In this document: one piece after another, positions 62,688 to 64,000 of the stretch
How positions within the stretch are numbered: position 1 is the stretch's first letter
How the letters are laid out: each line of letters starts with the position of its first letter
Assembly: GCA_905331475.1 (NCBI GenBank)
Contig: CAJNYU010001913.1
Coordinates: forward strand, 186,492 to 250,491
Length of the DNA: 64,000 bases
From: Rotaria socialis
Lineage: Eukaryota; Rotifera; Eurotatoria; Philodinida; Philodinidae
Reading direction: 5' to 3'
The notes under the pieces: generated by a model
What the model was told of the DNA's origin: nothing
The model's database searches: none
The model's input: only the letters and a program-made list of their open reading frames with translations
Made by a program: the position numbers and the translations under genes

Positions 62688-63139
62688 TCGACAGATATAA
62701 ACAATGTAAATTTCTTGTATGCAAATATTAGCGTTGTATTCTATCAAATATTCATATGTATATGACAGGTAACGAAAATCTTTGATACATGACTAATAGA
62801 TAGAGAGAGAAAGTTATATATGGCTATGAGTCATATAAATAAAGAGAAAACATAATTCGTTTAAACAAAATCGAGGTCATAAAATTGTTATCACTGCTAG
62901 TGACCCCTTAAATCTTATCCATATATCCACTATTTCGTCTTATGGTGTAGAGCATCCAAACAGCCTTTGTTATCTATTCGTTACACTAGACTATGTCTCT
63001 CTTTTCATATTATGTATATGTAATAGAGAAACACGCCAATTAGATTATTTACTAAAGGGACATCGGAAAACAATGGAAACAATTACACTATATATAGAAT
63101 GCGTTAACTGAATAAACAGTCATATTTACAAAGCAAATA
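62688..63139. other. Upstream region of the membrane-protein gene
   Basis: About 450 nt of AT-rich sequence with no frame of interest. Its 3' end should include the 5' UTR of the gene that starts at 63140. No promoter motif was identified with confidence. Confidence 0.4.
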
Positions 63140-63761
63140 ATGGTATGTATAGACTAACATAGACACCCACGTGTCTGTTAGGTTATAGAATTATAATTGT
63201 ATTTTTTTTACTTTAAATAAACTTTATATGATTTAAATCTTAATTTATTATTCATTTTAGGGATCGTACAGTCGTTTCATCGATTTATATTGTCTTTATC
63301 CATGGTATATTCGGCTGATTACATTCATTGTACACCTTATTGCCATTTTGTTCATCTCAACATTACAGAAAATGGTTCGTCGACTGGATACATTGCCAAT
63401 GGTGATAATCTCGGATGAAGGATTGAATAATAGGAGGAATTTTTTGATGAAATACAGACAATCATGGACAAATTTATGTATATTTAATGCAATGATTTTT
63501 GGATTATGTATTTCTGTTTTAATCGATACTGCAACAGGATTTCCATGGGGATTGCTATTGGCAACACTTATAACAATCAGTATTGAAAAATCATCTGATC
63601 GATGTATTCGATGGAGATTCAAGTTAACTCCTAACATAAATACGGACATGGATGCTATAACTGTTTTATATCCTTCTACTATCGGAATTATCGAACTCTT
63701 TTTTGTTGGTATTTACCTTTTTGGTGTTCATGTGTATGTGTACTATAAGTATGCTGCTTAA
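63140..63761 (+). CDS. Four-helix membrane protein with an ATG-only first coding exon (167 aa)
   Basis: The downstream exon (63261-63761) starts right after an acceptor (TTCATTTTAG) and is preceded in frame by a stop, so it must be spliced. The nearest good donor upstream follows an ATG directly (ATG-GTATGT at 63140-63145), giving M + GSYSRFIDLYCLYPWYIRLI. Predicted helices: ~17-34 (RLITFIVHLIAILFIST), ~72-92 (NLCIFNAMIFGLCISVLI), ~97-113 (WGLLLATLITISI) and ~140-165 (TIGIIELFFVGIYLFGVHVYVY). Between helices 1 and 2 is a cytosolic-looking loop (MVRRLDTLPMVIISDEGLNN). I do not recognise the family. Initiating at the internal Met (63372) would lose helix 1. Confidence 0.65.
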
Positions 63762-64000
63762 TTTTTTTGGATAGTACGTGAAATCTTGTTCATGTAAATT
63801 ATTCAAGTTTATAGAAGTAAAGGGTTTCATTCATTTTTTTTTGTAAAGCTATATTTCAAAGACTGTTAAACTATTTTTCTGGTTGACTAATCTTTTTTAA
63901 CAAAATAAAATTTATTATGAAGATAAAGATTTTGTTAATTATGATATTCAAAATATGTTTTAAAAGATCACTATGCTACTTACTGTACGAAGTAAATAAT
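63762..64000. other. 3' flank of the membrane-protein gene
   Basis: AT-rich sequence. An AATAAA hexamer lies around 63904 (AAAATAAAATTTATT), about 140 nt past the stop, and is the likely polyadenylation signal. Confidence 0.5.

Noticed and set aside
62457..62747. 96-codon and 76-codon overlapping minus-strand frames
   Set aside because: They translate the palindromic CGTA element in two frames; the Arg/Tyr/Thr-rich products are by-products of the repeat words.

Overview
This is a eukaryotic, AT-rich window. Coding regions are cut by many short GT-AG introns (about 45-120 nt) plus a few longer introns loaded with repeats. Gene content is metazoan: a MAP3K4-type kinase, the ciliary/centriolar protein CEP89, mitochondrial arginyl-tRNA synthetase, a Tctex1-domain protein, an M14 carboxypeptidase and a divergent rhodopsin-like receptor. 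The F-box protein at 55.8-58.3 kb resembles a large family I associate with bdelloid rotifers, so a bdelloid is my best guess. That is an inference from memory, not proof. I assembled exons by hand from splice sites and reading phase; every gene model closes in frame.

Layout. 1-7.4 kb holds no gene I can support, but has a 1.5-kb element with ~225-bp inverted arms. 7.5-22.0 kb (minus) is one 23-exon gene for a ~2172-residue MAP3K4 homologue. Its activation loop is split by a 4.3-kb intron full of repeats, and two catalytic-loop signatures are altered (HCD for HRD, DFN for DFG). 25.8-27.5 kb holds a small secreted Cys protein (+) and a single-exon GPCR (-), tail to tail. 30.6-37.7 kb (+) is a 21-exon CEP89 gene, followed by a second small secreted protein (-) at 38.0-38.4 kb. 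38.4-44.4 kb is a gene-free repeat island with a TIR element and a transposon inserted inside another. 44.4-49.5 kb (+) is the 17-exon mitochondrial ArgRS (RARS2), with an antisense single-exon gene in its penultimate intron that faintly resembles the GTP-cyclohydrolase feedback regulator. 50.1-51.0 kb (-) is a Tctex1/DYNLT5-like gene, 52.8-54.5 kb (-) an A/B-type carboxypeptidase precursor, 55.8-58.3 kb (+) the F-box gene, 58.6-59.2 kb an inverted broken copy of part of it, 59.5-59.8 kb (-) a small coiled-coil protein, and 63.1-63.8 kb (+) a four-helix membrane protein whose first coding exon is only the ATG.

The genes do not form a pathway. CEP89 and the Tctex1 protein are both cilium/dynein related but unlinked in layout. 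The most unusual material is the mobile DNA: two hAT-like MITEs with clear 8-bp target duplications, a three-copy MITE family, a near-perfect GC-rich palindromic element built from CGTA/TACG motifs, and a nested insertion. I see no CRISPR, no operon and no convincing tRNA. Single N bases at 5979, 30064, 43253, 51706 and 58951 mark possible assembly joins; two of them (51706, 58951) sit between duplicated sequences and are probably artefacts.
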